A DNA stretch of 64,000 nt from the NCBI GenBank assembly GCA_944548615.1, contig CALYMY010000052.1, positions 213,401-277,400 on the forward strand, in the 5' to 3' direction. The notes below the pieces were generated by a model. It ran no database searches and was not told where the DNA came from. It saw only the letters and a list, made by a program, of their open reading frames with translations. The position numbers were made by a program, and so were the translations under genes. Positions 22,801 through 36,100 of this stretch are shown here, piece by piece. The stretch is from Micropterix aruncella (Eukaryota > Arthropoda > Insecta > Lepidoptera > Micropterigidae). The stretch's first letter is position 1. Each line of letters opens with the position of its first letter.

Positions 22801-25800
22801 ACAGTGTTTTTGCCCGTCGGCCATTTGGCGTTTTTTCTCTATCGGCAGAGAAGTTCTATATATGTTTTGTCAGATATTTTTCTATATTTCTGTTGCAACC
22901 TTATGAAACCACCGGTAGGATCTGGCATGAAATTTAAATTTTCAAATTTGAGGGTAGGACATTTCATTTCAGGTCCGGCTCGGCATCGCCCGGCCCCGCT
23001 TGGCCCCGCCCGACGCCGGTACTAAAACTTGTATTTTCGATGAAAAAAAAAAGAACTGTAATAGAGAGAGCTAAAATGTTGTGTTTTTTGAAATGTTAAT
23101 ACTATTTTGGTAATATCAAGAGAAGAAAAAACGAAAAAAAAATTGAGTCCTCGCTGGGTATCGAACCCGGGTACCCTGGTCTGTAAAACAGTGTTTTTGC
23201 CCGTCGGCCATTTGGCGTTTTTTCTCTATCGGCAGAGAAGTTCTATATATGTTTTGTCAGATATTTTTCTATATTTCTGTTGCAACCTTATGAAACCACC
23301 GGTAGGATCTGGCATGAAATTGAAATTTTCAAATTTGAGGGTAGGTCATTTCATTTCAGGTCCGGCTCGGCATCGCCCGGCCCCGCTTGGCCCCGCCCGA
23401 CGCCGGTACTAAAACTTGTATTTTCGATGAAAAAAAAAGAACTGTAATAGAGAGAGCTAAAATATTGTGTTTTTTGAAATGTTAATACTATTTTGGTAAT
23501 ATCAAGAGAAGAAAAAACGAAAAAAAAATTGAGTCCTGGCTGGGTATCGAACCCGGGTACCCTGGTCTGTAAAACAGTGTTTTTGCCCGTCGGCCATTTG
23601 GCGTTTTTTCTCTATCGGCAGAGAAGTTCTATATATGTTTTGTCAGATATTTTTCTATATTTCTGTTGCAACCTTATGAAACCACCGGTAGGATCTGGCA
23701 TGAAATTTAAATTTTCAAATTTGAGGGTAGGACATTTCATTTCAGGTCCGGCTCGGCATCGCCCGGCCCCACTTGGCCCCGCCCGACGCCGGTACTAAAA
23801 CTTGTATTTTCGATGAAAAAAAAAGAACTGTAATAGAGAGAGCTAAAATATTGTGTTTTTTGAAATGTTAATACTATTTTGGTAATATCAAGAGAAGAAA
23901 AAACAAAAAAAAAATTGAGTCCTGGCTGGGTATCGAACCCGGGTACCCTGGTCTGTAAAACAGTGTTTTTGCCCGTCGGCCATTTGGCGTTTTTTCTCTA
24001 TCGGCAGAGAAGTTCTATATATGTTTTGTCAGATATTTTTCTATATTTCTGTTGCAACCTTATGAAACCACCGGTAGGATCTGGCATGAAATTTAAAATT
24101 TCAAATTTGAGGGTAGGACATTTCATTTCAGGTCCGGCTCGGCATCGCCCGGCCCCGCTTGGCCCCGCCCGACGCCGGTACTAAAACTTGTATTTTCGAT
24201 GAAAAAAAAAGAACTGTAATAGAGAGAGCTAAAATGTTGTGTTTTTTGAAATGTTAATACTATTTTGGTAATATCAAGAGAAGAAAAAACGAAAAAAAAA
24301 TTGAGTCCTCGCTGGGTATCGAACCCGGGTACCCTGGTCTGTAAAACAGTGTTTTTGCCCGTCGGCCATTTGGCGTTTTTTCTCTATCGGCAGAGAAGTT
24401 CTATATATGTTTTGTCAGATATTTTTCTATATTTCTGTTGCAACCTTATGAAACCACCGGTAGGATCTGGCATGAAATTGAAATTTTCAAATTTGAGGGT
24501 AGGTCAGTTCATTTCAGGTCCGGCTCGGCATCGCCCGGCCCCGCTTGGCCCCGCCCGACGCCGGTACTAAAACTTGTATTTTCGATGAAAAAAAAAGAAC
24601 TGTAATAGAGAGAGCTAAAATATTGTGTTTTTTGAAATGTTAATACTATTTTGGTAATATCAAGAGAAGAAAAAACGAAAAAAAAATTGAGTCCCGGCTG
24701 GGTATCGAACCCGGGTACCCTGGTCTGTAAAACAGTGTTTTTGCCCGTCGGCCATTTGGCGTTTTTTCTCTATCGGCAGAGAAGTTCTATATATGTTTTG
24801 TCAGATATTTTTCTATATTTCTGTTGCAACCTTATGAAACCACCGGTAGGATCTGGCATGAAATTGAAATTTTCAAATTTGAGGGTAGGTCATTTCATTT
24901 CAGGTCCGGCTCGGCATCGCCCTGCCCCGCTTGGCCCCGCCCGACGCCGGTACTAAAACTTGTATTTTCGTTGAAAAAAAAAGAACTGTAATAGAGAGAG
25001 CTAAAATATTGTGTTTTTTGAAATGTTAATACTATTTTGGTAATATCAAGAGAAGAAAAAACGAAAAAAAAATTGAGTCCTGGCTGGGTATCGAACCCGG
25101 GTACCCTGGTCTGTAAAACAGTGTTTTTGCCCGTCGGCCATTTGGCGTTTTTTCTCTATCGGCAGAGAAGTTCTATATATGTTTTGTCAGATATTTTTCT
25201 ATATTTCTGTTGCAACCTTATGAAACCACCGGTAGGATCTGGCATGAAATTGAAATTTTCAAATTTGAGGGTAGGTCATTTCATTTCAGGTCCGGCTCGG
25301 CATCGCCGGCCCCGCTTGGCCCCGCCCGACGCCGGTACTAAAACTTGTATTTTCGATGAAAAAAAAAGAACTGTAATAGAGAGAGCTAAAATATTGTGTT
25401 TTTTGAAATGTTAATACTATTTTGGTAATATCAAGAGAAGAAAAAACGAAAAAAAAATTGAGTCCTGGCTGGGTATCGAACCCGGGTACCCTGGTCTGTA
25501 AAACAGTGTTTTTGCCCGTCGGCCATTTGGCGTTTTTTCTCTATCGGCAGAGAAGTTCTATATATGTTTTGTCAGATATTTTTCTATATTTCTGTTGCAA
25601 CCTTATGAAACCACCGGTAGGATCTGGCATGAAATTGAAATTTTCAAATTTGAGGGTAGGTCATTTCATTTCAGGTCCGGCTCGGCATCGCCCGGCCCCG
25701 CTTGGCCCCGCCCGACGCCGGTACTAAAACTTGTATTTTCGTTGAAAAAAAAAGAACTGTAATAGAGAGAGCTAAAATATTGTGTTTTTTGAAATGTTAA

Positions 25801-26965
25801 TACTATTTTGGTAATATCAAGAGAAGAAAAAACGAAAAAAAAATTGAGTCCTGGCTGGGTATCGAACCCGGGTACCCTGGTCTGTAAAACAGTGTTTTTG
25901 CCCGTCGGCCATTTGGCGTTTTTTCTCTATCGGCAGAGAAGTTCTATATATGTTTTGTCAGATATTTTTCTATATTTCTGTTGCAACCTTATGAAACCAC
26001 CGGTAGGATCTGGCATGAAATTGAAATTTTCAAATTTGAGGGTAGGTCATTTCATTTCAGGTCCGGCTCGGCATCGCCCGGCCCCGCTTGGCCCCGCCCG
26101 ACGCCGGTACTAAAACTTGTATTTTCGATGAAAAAAAAAGAACTGTAATAGAGAGAGCTAAAATATTGTGTTTTTTGAAATGTTAATACTATTTTGGTAA
26201 TATCAAGAGAAGAAAAAACGAAAAAAAAATTGAGTCCCGGCTGGGTATCGAACCCGGGTACCCTGGTCTGTAAAACAGTGTTTTTGCCCGTCGGCCATTT
26301 GGCGTTTTTTCTCTATCGGCAGAGAAGTTCTATATATGTTTTGTCAGATATTTTTCTATATTTCTGTTGCAACCTTATGAAACCACCGGTAGGATCTGGC
26401 ATGAAATTGAAATTTTCAAATTTGAGGGTAGGTCATTTCATTTCAGGTCCGGCTCGGCATCGCCCGGCCCCGCTTGGCCCCGCCCGACGCCGGTACTAAA
26501 ACTTGTATTTTCGTTGAAAAAAAAAGAACTGTAATAGAGAGAGCTAAAATATTGTGTTTTTTGAAATGTTAATACTATTTTGGTAATATCAAGAGAAGAA
26601 AAAACGAAAAAAAAATTGAGTCCTGGCTGGGTATCGAACCCGGGTACCCTGGTCTGTAAAACAGTGTTTTTGCCCGTCGGCCATTTGGCGTTTTTTCTCT
26701 ATCGGCAGAGAAGTTCTATATATGTTTTGTCAGATATTTTTCTATATTTCTGTTGCAACCTTATGAAACCACCGGTAGGATCTGGCATGAAATTGAAATT
26801 TTCAAATTTGAGGGTAGGTCATTTCATTTCAGGTCCGGCTCGGCATCGCCCGGCCCCGCTTGGCCCCGCCCGACGCCGGTACTAAAACTTGTATTTTCGA
26901 TGAAAAAAAAAGAACTGTAATAGAGAGAGCTAAAATATTGTGTTTTTTGAAATGTTAATACTATT
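13455..26965. repeat. 35-unit higher-order repeat, copy 1 (13511 bp)
   Basis: Unit starts: 13455, 13841, 14227, 14613, 14999, 15384, 15770, 16156, 16542, 16929, 17316, 17703, 18089, 18475, 18861, 19247, 19633, 20019, 20406, 20792, 21178, 21564, 21948, 22334, 22720, 23107, 23493, 23879, 24265, 24651, 25037, 25422, 25808, 26194, 26580. The first fifteen recur from 26966 (shift 13511) and again from 33144 (shift 19689). The rest recur from 38935 to 46267. Private changes (TTTATCTA near 17086, CCACAGGT near 19436, AAACATTG near 19667) are missing from the other copies, so homogenisation is not complete. Confidence 0.85.
20019..22719. repeat. 7-unit repeat nested in the 35-unit block
   Basis: Units 20019, 20406, 20792, 21178, 21564, 21948, 22334. 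The first five types come back at 22720, 23107, 23493, 23879 and 24265 with a shift of 2701 bp: AAATGAG unit, CCTCG unit, CCCCACTT unit, CAAAAA unit, GGTCAGTTC unit. The fifth differs by loss of AT near 21706 in the first copy only. The same nested pair is found in the second long copy at 39707 and 42022. Confidence 0.8.
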
Positions 26966-29900
26966 TTGGTAATATCAAGAGAAGAAAAAACAAAAAAAAA
27001 ATTGAGTCCTGGCTGGGTATCGAACCCGGGTACCCTGGTCTGTAAAACAGTGTTTTTGCCCGTCGGCCATTTGGCGTTTTTTCTCTATCGGCAGAGAAGT
27101 TCTATATATGTTTTGTCAGATATTTTTCTATATTTCTGTTGCAACCTTATGAAACCACCGGTAGGATCTGGCATGAAATTTAAAATTTCAAATTTGAGGG
27201 TAGGACATTTCATTTCAGGTCCGGCTCGGCATCGCCCGGCCCCGCTTGGCCCCGCCCGACGCCGGTACTAAAACTTGTATTTTCGATGAAAAAAAAAGAA
27301 CTGTAATAGAGAGAGCTAAAATGTTGTGTTTTTTGAAATGTTAATACTATTTTGGTAATATCAAGAGAAGAAAAAACGAAAAAAAAATTGAGTCCTCGCT
27401 GGGTATCGAACCCGGGTACCCTGGTCTGTAAAACAGTGTTTTTGCCCGTCGGCCATTTGGCGTTTTTTCTCTATCGGCAGAGAAGTTCTATATATGTTTT
27501 GTCAGATATTTTTCTATATTTCTGTTGCAACCTTATGAAACCACCGGTAGGATCTGGCATGAAATTGAAATTTTCAAATTTGAGGGTAGGTCAGTTCATT
27601 TCAGGTCCGGCTCGGCATCGCCCGGCCCCGCTTGGCCCCGCCCGACGCCGGTACTAAAACTTGTATTTTCGATGAAAAAAAAAGAACTGTAATAGAGAGA
27701 GCTAAAATATTGTGTTTTTTGAAATGTTAATACTATTTTGGTAATATCAAGAGAAGAAAAAACGAAAAAAAAATTGAGTCCCGGCTGGGTATCGAACCCG
27801 GGTACCCTGGTCTGTAAAACAGTGTTTTTGCCCGTCGGCCATTTGGCGTTTTTTCTCTATCGGCAGTGAAGTTCTATATATGTTTTGTCAGATATTTTTC
27901 TATATTTCTGTTGCAACCTTATGAAACCACCGGTAGGATCTGGCATGAAATTGAAATTTTCAAATTTGAGGGTAGGACATTTCATTTCAGATCCGGCTCG
28001 GCATCGCCCGGCCCCGCTTGGCCCCGCCCGACGCCGGTACTAAAACTTGTATTTTCGATGAAAAAAAAAGAACTGTAATAGAGAGAGCTAAAATGTTGTG
28101 TTTTTTGAAATGTTAATACTATTTTGGTAATATCAAGAGAAGAAAAAACGAAAAAAAAATTGAGTCCTGGCTGGGTATCGAACCCGGGTACCCTGGTCTG
28201 TAAAACAGTGTTTTTGCCCGTCGGCCATTTGGCGTTTTTTCTCTATCGCCAGAGAAGTTCTATATATGTTTTGTCAGATATTTTTCTATATTTCTGTTGC
28301 AACCTTATGAAACCACCGGTAGGATCTGGCATGAAATTGAAATTTTCAAATTTGGGGGTAGGTCATTCCATTTCAGGTCCGGCTCGGCATCGCCCGGCCC
28401 CGCTTGGCCCCGCCCGACGCCGGTACTAAAACTTGTATTTTCGATGAAAAAAAAAGAACTGTAATAGAGAGAGCTAAAATATTGTGTTTTTTGAAATGTT
28501 AATACTATTTTGGTAATATCAAGAGAAGAAAAAACGAAAAAAAAATTGAGTCCTGACTGGGTATCGAACCCGGGTACCCTGGTCTGTAAAACAGTGTTTT
28601 TGCCCGTCGGTTATTTGGCGTTTTTTCTCTATCGGCAGAGAAGTTCTATATATGTTTTGTCAGATATTTTTCTATATTTCTGTTGCAACCTTATGAAACC
28701 ACCGGTAGGATCTGGCATGAAATTGAAATTTTCAAATTTGAGGGTAGGTCATTTCATTTCAGGTCCGGCTCGGCATCGCCCGGCCCCGCTTGGCCCCGCC
28801 CGACGCCGGTACTAAAACTTGTATTTTCGATGAAAAAAAAGAACTGTAATAGAGAGAGCTAAAATATTGTGTTTTTTGAAATGTTAATACTATTTTGGTA
28901 ATATCAAGAGAAGAAAAAACGAAAAAAAAATTGAGTCCCGGCTGGGTATCGAACCCGGGTACCCTGGTCTGTAAAACAGTGTTTTTGCCCGTCGGCCATT
29001 TGGCGTTTTTTCTCTATCGGCAGAGAAGTTCTATATATGTTTTGTCAGATATTTTTCTATATTTCTGTTGCAACCTTATGAAACCACCGGTAGGATCTGG
29101 CATGAAATTGAAATTTTCAAATTTGAGAGTAGGTCATTTCATTTCAGGTCCGGCTCGGCATCGCCCGGCCCCGCTTGGCCCCGCCCGACGCCGGTACTAA
29201 AACTTGTATTTTCGATGAAAAAAAAAGAACTGTAATAGAGAGAGCTAAAATATTGTGTTTTTTGAAATGTTAATACTATTTTGGTAATATCAAGAGAAGA
29301 AAAAACGAAAAAAAAATTGAGTCCTGGCTGGGTATCGAACCCGGGTACCCTGGTCTGTAAAACAGTGTTTTTGCCCGTCGGCCATTTGGCGTTTTTTCTC
29401 TATCGGCAGAGAAGTTCTATATATGTTTTGTCAGATATTTTTCTATATTTCTGTTGCAACCTTATGAAACCACCGGTAGGATCTGGCATGAAATTGAAAT
29501 TTTCAAATTTGAGGGTAGGTCATTTCATTTCAGGTCCGGCTCGGCATCGCCCGGCCCCGCTTGGCCCCGCCCGACGCCGGTACTAAAACTTGTATTTTCG
29601 ATGAAAAAAAAAGAACTGTAATAGAGAGAGCTAAAATATTGTGTTTTTTGAAATGTTAATACTATTTTGGTAATATCAAGAGAAGAAAAAACGAAAAAAA
29701 AATTGAGTCCCGGCTGGGTATCGAACCCGGGTACCCTGGTCTGTAAAACAGTGTTTTTGCCCGTCGGCCATTTGGCGTTTTTTCTCTATCGGCAGAGAAG
29801 TTCTATATATGTTTTGTCAGATATTTTTCTATATTTCTGTTGCAACCTTATGAAACCACCGGTAGGATCTGGCATGAAATTGAAATTTTCAAATTTGAGG

Positions 29901-32900
29901 GTAGGTCATTTCATTTCAGGTCCGGCTCGGCATCGCCCGGCCCCGCTTGGCCCCGCCCGACGCCGGTACTAAAACTTGTATTTTCGTTGAAAAAAAAAGA
30001 ACTGTAATAGAGAGAGCTAAAATATTGTGTTTTTTGAAATGTTAATACTATTTTGGTAATATCAAGAGAAGAAAAAACGAAAAAAAAATTGAGTCCTGGC
30101 TGGGTATCGAACCCGGGTACCCTGGTCTGTAAAACAGTGTTTTTGCCCGTCGGCCATTTGGCGTTTTTTCTCTATCGGCAGAGAAGTTCTATATATGTTT
30201 TGTCAGATATTTTTCTATATTTCTGTTGCAACCTTATGAAACCACCGGTAGGATCTGGCATGAAATTGAAATTTTCAAATTTGAGGGTAGGTCATTTCAT
30301 TTCAGGTCCGGCTCGGCATCGCCCGGCCCCGCTTGGCCCCGCCCGACGCCGGTACTAAAACTTGTATTTTCGTTGAAAAAAAAAAGAACTGTAATAGAGA
30401 GAGCTAAAATATTGTGTTTTTTTAAATGTTAATACTATTTTGGTAATATCAAGAGAAGAAAAAACGAAAAAAAAATTGAGTCCTGGCTGGGTATCGAACC
30501 CGGGTACCCTGGTCTGTAAAACAGTGTTTTTGCCCGTCGGCCATTTGGCGTTTTTTCTCTATCGGCAGAGAAGTTCTATATATGTTTTGTCAGATATTTT
30601 TCTATATTTCTGTTGCTACCTTATGAAACCACCGGTAGGATCTAGCATGAAATTTAAATTTTCAAATTTGAGGGTAGGACATTTCATTTCAGGTCAGGCT
30701 CGGCATCGCCCGGCCCCGCTTGGCCCCGCCCGACGCCGGTACTAAAACTTGTATTTTCGATGAAAAAAAAAAGAACTGTAATAGAGAGAGCTAAAATATT
30801 GTGTTTTTTGAAATGTTAATACTATTTTGGTAATATCAAGAGAAGAAAAAACGAAAAAAAAAATTGAATCCTGGCTGGGTATCGAACCCGGGTACCCTGG
30901 TCTGTAAAACAGTGTTTTTGCCCGTCGGCCATTTGGCGTTTTTTCTCTATCGGCAGAGAAGTGCTATATATGTTTTGTCAGATATTTTTCTTTATTTCTA
31001 TTGCAACCTTATGAAACCACCGGTAGGATCTGGCATGAAATTTAAATTTTCAAATTTGAGGGTAGGACATTTCATTTCAGGTCCGGCTCGGCATCGCCCG
31101 GCCTTGCTTGGCCCCGCCCGACGCCGGTACTAAAACGTGTATTTTCGATGAAAAAAAAAGAACTGTAATAGAGAGAGCTAAAATATTGTGTTTTTTGAAA
31201 TGTTAATACTATTTTGGTAATATCAAGAGAAGAAAAAACGAAAAAAAAATTGAATCCTGGCTGGGTATCGAACCCGGGTACCCTGGTCTGTAAAACAGTG
31301 TTTTTGCCCGTCGGCCATTTGGCGTTTTTTCTCTATCGGCAGAGAAGTTCTATATATGTTTTGTCAGATATTTTTCTATATTTCTGTTGCAACCTTATGA
31401 AACCACCGGTAGGATCTGGCATGAAATTGAAATTTTCAAATTTGAGAGTAGGTCATTTCATTTCAGGTCCGGCTCGGCATCGCCCGGCCCCGCTTGGCCC
31501 CGCCCGACGCCGGTACTAAAACTTGTATTTTCGATGAAAAAAAAAGAACTGTAATAGAGAGAGCTAAAATGTTGTGTTTTTTGAAATGTTAATACTATTT
31601 TGGTAATATCAAGAGAAGAAAAAACGAAAAAAAAATTGAGTCCTCGCTGGGTATCGAACCCGGGTACCCTGGTCTGTAAAACAGTGTTTTTGCCCGTCGG
31701 CCATTTGGCGTTTTTTCTCTATTGGCAGAGAAGTTCTATATATGTTTTGTCAGATATTTTTCTATATTTCTGTTGCAACCTTATGAAACCACCGGTAGGA
31801 TCTGGCATGAAATTGAAATTTTCAAATTTGAGGGTAGGTCATTTCATTTCAGGTCCGGCTCGGCATCGCCCGGCCCCGCTTGGCCCCGCCCGACGCCGGT
31901 ACTAAAACTTGTATTTTCGATGAAAAAAAAAGAACTGTAATAGAGAGAGCTAAAATATTGTGTTTTTTGAAATGTTAATACTATTTTGGTAATATCAAGA
32001 GAACAAAAAACGAAAAAAAAATTGAGTCCTGGCTGGGTATCGAACCCGGGTACCCTGGTCTGTAAAACAGTGTTTTTGCCCGTCGGCCATTTGGCGTTTT
32101 TTCTCTATCGGCAGAGAAGTTCTATATATGTTTTGTCAGATATTTTTCTATATTTCTGTTGCAACCTTATGAAACCACCGGTAGGATCTGGCATGAAATT
32201 TAAATTTTCAAATTTGAGGGTAGGACATTTCATTTCAGGTCCGGCTCGGCATCGCCCGGCCCCACTTGGCCCCGCCCGACGCCGGTACTAAAACTTGTAT
32301 TTTCGATGAAAAAAAAAGAACTGTAATAGAGAGAGCTAAAATATTGTGTTTTTTGAAATGTTAATACTATTTTGGTAATATCAAGAGAAGAAAAAACGAA
32401 AAAAAAATTGAGTCCTGGCTGGGTATCGAACCCGGGTACCCTGGTCTGTAAAACAGTGTTTTTGCCCGTCGGCCATTTGGCGTTTTTTCTCTATCGGCAG
32501 AGAAGTTCTATATATGTTTTGTCAGATATTTTTCTATATTTCTGTTGCAACCTTATGAAACCACCGGTAGAATCTGGCATGAAATTGAAATTTTCAAATT
32601 TGAGGGTAGGTCATTTCATTTCAGGTCCGGCTCGGCATCGCCCGGCCCCGCTTGGCCCCGCCCGACGCCGGTACTAAAACTTGTATTTTCGATGAAAAAA
32701 AAAGAACTGTAATAGAGAGAGCTAAAATATTGTGTTTTTTGAAATGTTAATACTATTTTGGTAATATCAAGAGAAGAAAAAACGAAAAAAAAATTGAGTC
32801 CTGGCTGGGTATCGAACCCGGGTACCCTGGTCTGTAAAACAGTGTTTTTGCCCGTCGGCCATTTGGCGTTTTTTCTCTATCGGCAGAGAAGTTCTATATA

Positions 32901-33143
32901 TGTTTTGTCAGATATTTTTCTATATTTCTGTTGCAACCTTATGAAACCACCGGTAGGATCTGGCATGAAATTGAAATTTTCAAATTTGAGGGTAGGTCAT
33001 TTCATTTCAGGTCCGGCTCGGCATCGCCCGGCCCCGCTTGGCCCCGCCCGACGCCGGTACTAAAACTTGTATTTTCGATGAAAAAAAAAGAACTGTAATA
33101 GAGAGAGCTAAAATATTGTGTTTTTTGAAATGTTAATACTATT
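26966..33143. repeat. 16-unit higher-order repeat (6178 bp)
   Basis: Unit starts: 26966, 27352, 27738, 28124, 28510, 28895, 29281, 29667, 30053, 30440, 30827, 31214, 31600, 31986, 32372, 32758. The fifteen units to 32757 repeat the start of the 35-unit block, including the shared rare changes AGTGAA (27738) and GTAGAATC (32372). The sixteenth unit (32758) is of the common type also seen at 26580. The next block begins with the same types again, so this is a tandem partial copy made by an exchange within the 35-unit repeat. Confidence 0.85.
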
Positions 33144-36100
33144 TTGGTAATATCAAGAGAAGAAAAAACAAAAAAAAAATTGAGTCCTGGCTGGGTATCG
33201 AACCCGGGTACCCTGGTCTGTAAAACAGTGTTTTTGCCCGTCGGCCATTTGGCGTTTTTTCTCTATCGGCAGAGAAGTTCTATATATGTTTTGTCAGATA
33301 TTTTTCTATATTTCTGTTGCAACCTTATGAAACCACCGGTAGGATCTGGCATGAAATTTAAAATTTCAAATTTGAGGGTAGGACATTTCATTTCAGGTCC
33401 GGCTCGGCATCGCCCGGCCCCGCTTGGCCCCGCCCGACGCCGGTACTAAAACTTGTATTTTCGATGAAAAAAAAAGAACTGTAATAGAGAGAGCTAAAAT
33501 GTTGTGTTTTTTGAAATGTTAATACTATTTTGGTAATATCAAGAGAAGAAAAAACGAAAAAAAAATTGAGTCCTCGCTGGGTATCGAACCCGGGTACCCT
33601 GGTCTGTAAAACAGTGTTTTTGCCCGTCGGCCATTTGGCGTTTTTTCTCTATCGGCAGAGAAGTTCTATATATGTTTTGTCAGATATTTTTCTATATTTC
33701 TGTTGCAACCTTATGAAACCACCGGTAGGATCTGGCATGAAATTGAAATTTTCAAATTTGAGGGTAGGTCAGTTCATTTCAGGTCCGGCTCGGCATCGCC
33801 CGGCCCCGCTTGGCCCCGCCCGACGCCGGTACTAAAACTTGTATTTTCGATGAAAAAAAAAGAACTGTAATAGAGAGAGCTAAAATATTGTGTTTTTTGA
33901 AATGTTAATACTATTTTGGTAATATCAAGAGAAGAAAAAACGAAAAAAAAATTGAGTCCCGGCTGGGTATCGAACCCGGGTACCCTGGTCTGTAAAACAG
34001 TGTTTTTGCCCGTCGGCCATTTGGCGTTTTTTCTCTATCGGCAGTGAAGTTCTATATATGTTTTGTCAGATATTTTTCTATATTTCTGTTGCAACCTTAT
34101 GAAACCACCGGTAGGATCTGGCATGAAATTGAAATTTTCAAATTTGAGGGTAGGACATTTCATTTCAGATCCGGCTCGGCATCGCCCGGCCCCGCTTGGC
34201 CCCGCCCGACGCCGGTACTAAAACTTGTATTTTCGATGAAAAAAAAAGAACTGTAATAGAGAGAGCTAAAATGTTGTGTTTTTTGAAATGTTAATACTAT
34301 TTTGGTAATATCAAGAGAAGAAAAAACGAAAAAAAAATTGAGTCCTGGCTGGGTATCGAACCCGGGTACCCTGGTCTGTAAAACAGTGTTTTTGCCCGTC
34401 GGCCATTTGGCGTTTTTTCTCTATCGCCAGAGAAGTTCTATATATGTTTTGTCAGATATTTTTCTATATTTCTGTTGCAACCTTATGAAACCACCGGTAG
34501 GATCTGGCATGAAATTGAAATTTTCAAATTTGGGGGTAGGTCATTCCATTTCAGGTCCGGCTCGGCATCGCCCGGCCCCGCTTGGCCCCGCCCGACGCCG
34601 GTACTAAAACTTGTATTTTCGATGAAAAAAAAAGAACTGTAATAGAGAGAGCTAAAATATTGTGTTTTTTGAAATGTTAATACTATTTTGGTAATATCAA
34701 GAGAAGAAAAAACGAAAAAAAAATTGAGTCCTGACTGGGTATCGAACCCGGGTACCCTGGTCTGTAAAACAGTGTTTTTGCCCGTCGGTTATTTGGCGTT
34801 TTTCTCTATCGGCAGAGAAGTTCTATATATGTTTTGTCAGATATTTTTCTATATTTCTGTTGCAACCTTATGAAACCACCGGTAGGATCTGGCATGAAAT
34901 TGAAATTTTCAAATTTGAGGGTAGGTCATTTCATTTCAGGTCCGGCTCGGCATCGCCCGGCCCCGCTTGGCCCCGCCCGACGCCGGTACTAAAACTTGTA
35001 TTTTCGATGAAAAAAAAGAACTGTAATAGAGAGAGCTAAAATATTGTGTTTTTTGAAATGTTAATACTATTTTGGTAATATCAAGAGAAGAAAAAACGAA
35101 AAAAAAATTGAGTCCCGGCTGGGTATCGAACCCGGGTACCCTGGTCTGTAAAACAGTGTTTTTGCCCGTCGGCCATTTGGCGTTTTTTCTCTATCGGCAG
35201 AGAAGTTCTATATATGTTTTGTCAGATATTTTTCTATATTTCTGTTGCAACCTTATGAAACCACCGGTAGGATCTGGCATGAAATTGAAATTTTCAAATT
35301 TGAGAGTAGGTCATTTCATTTCAGGTCCGGCTCGGCATCGCCCGGCCCCGCTTGGCCCCGCCCGACGCCGGTACTAAAACTTGTATTTTCGATGAAAAAA
35401 AAAGAACTGTAATAGAGAGAGCTAAAATATTGTGTTTTTTGAAATGTTAATACTATTTTGGTAATATCAAGAGAAGAAAAAACGAAAAAAAAATTGAGTC
35501 CTGGCTGGGTATCGAACCCGGGTACCCTGGTCTGTAAAACAGTGTTTTTGCCCGTCGGCCATTTGGCGTTTTTTCTCTATCGGCAGAGAAGTTCTATATA
35601 TGTTTTGTCAGATATTTTTCTATATTTCTGTTGCAACCTTATGAAACCACCGGTAGGATCTGGCATGAAATTGAAATTTTCAAATTTGAGGGTAGGTCAT
35701 TTCATTTCAGGTCCGGCTCGGCATCGCCCGGCCCCGCTTGGCCCCGCCCGACGCCGGTACTAAAACTTGTATTTTCGATGAAAAAAAAAGAACTGTAATA
35801 GAGAGAGCTAAAATATTGTGTTTTTTGAAATGTTAATACTATTTTGGTAATATCAAGAGAAGAAAAAACGAAAAAAAAATTGAGTCCCGGCTGGGTATCG
35901 AACCCGGGTACCCTGGTCTGTAAAACAGTGTTTTTGCCCGTCGGCCATTTGGCGTTTTTTCTCTATCGGCAGAGAAGTTCTATATATGTTTTGTCAGATA
36001 TTTTTCTATATTTCTGTTGCAACCTTATGAAACCACCGGTAGGATCTGGCATGAAATTGAAATTTTCAAATTTGAGGGTAGGTCATTTCATTTCAGGTCC

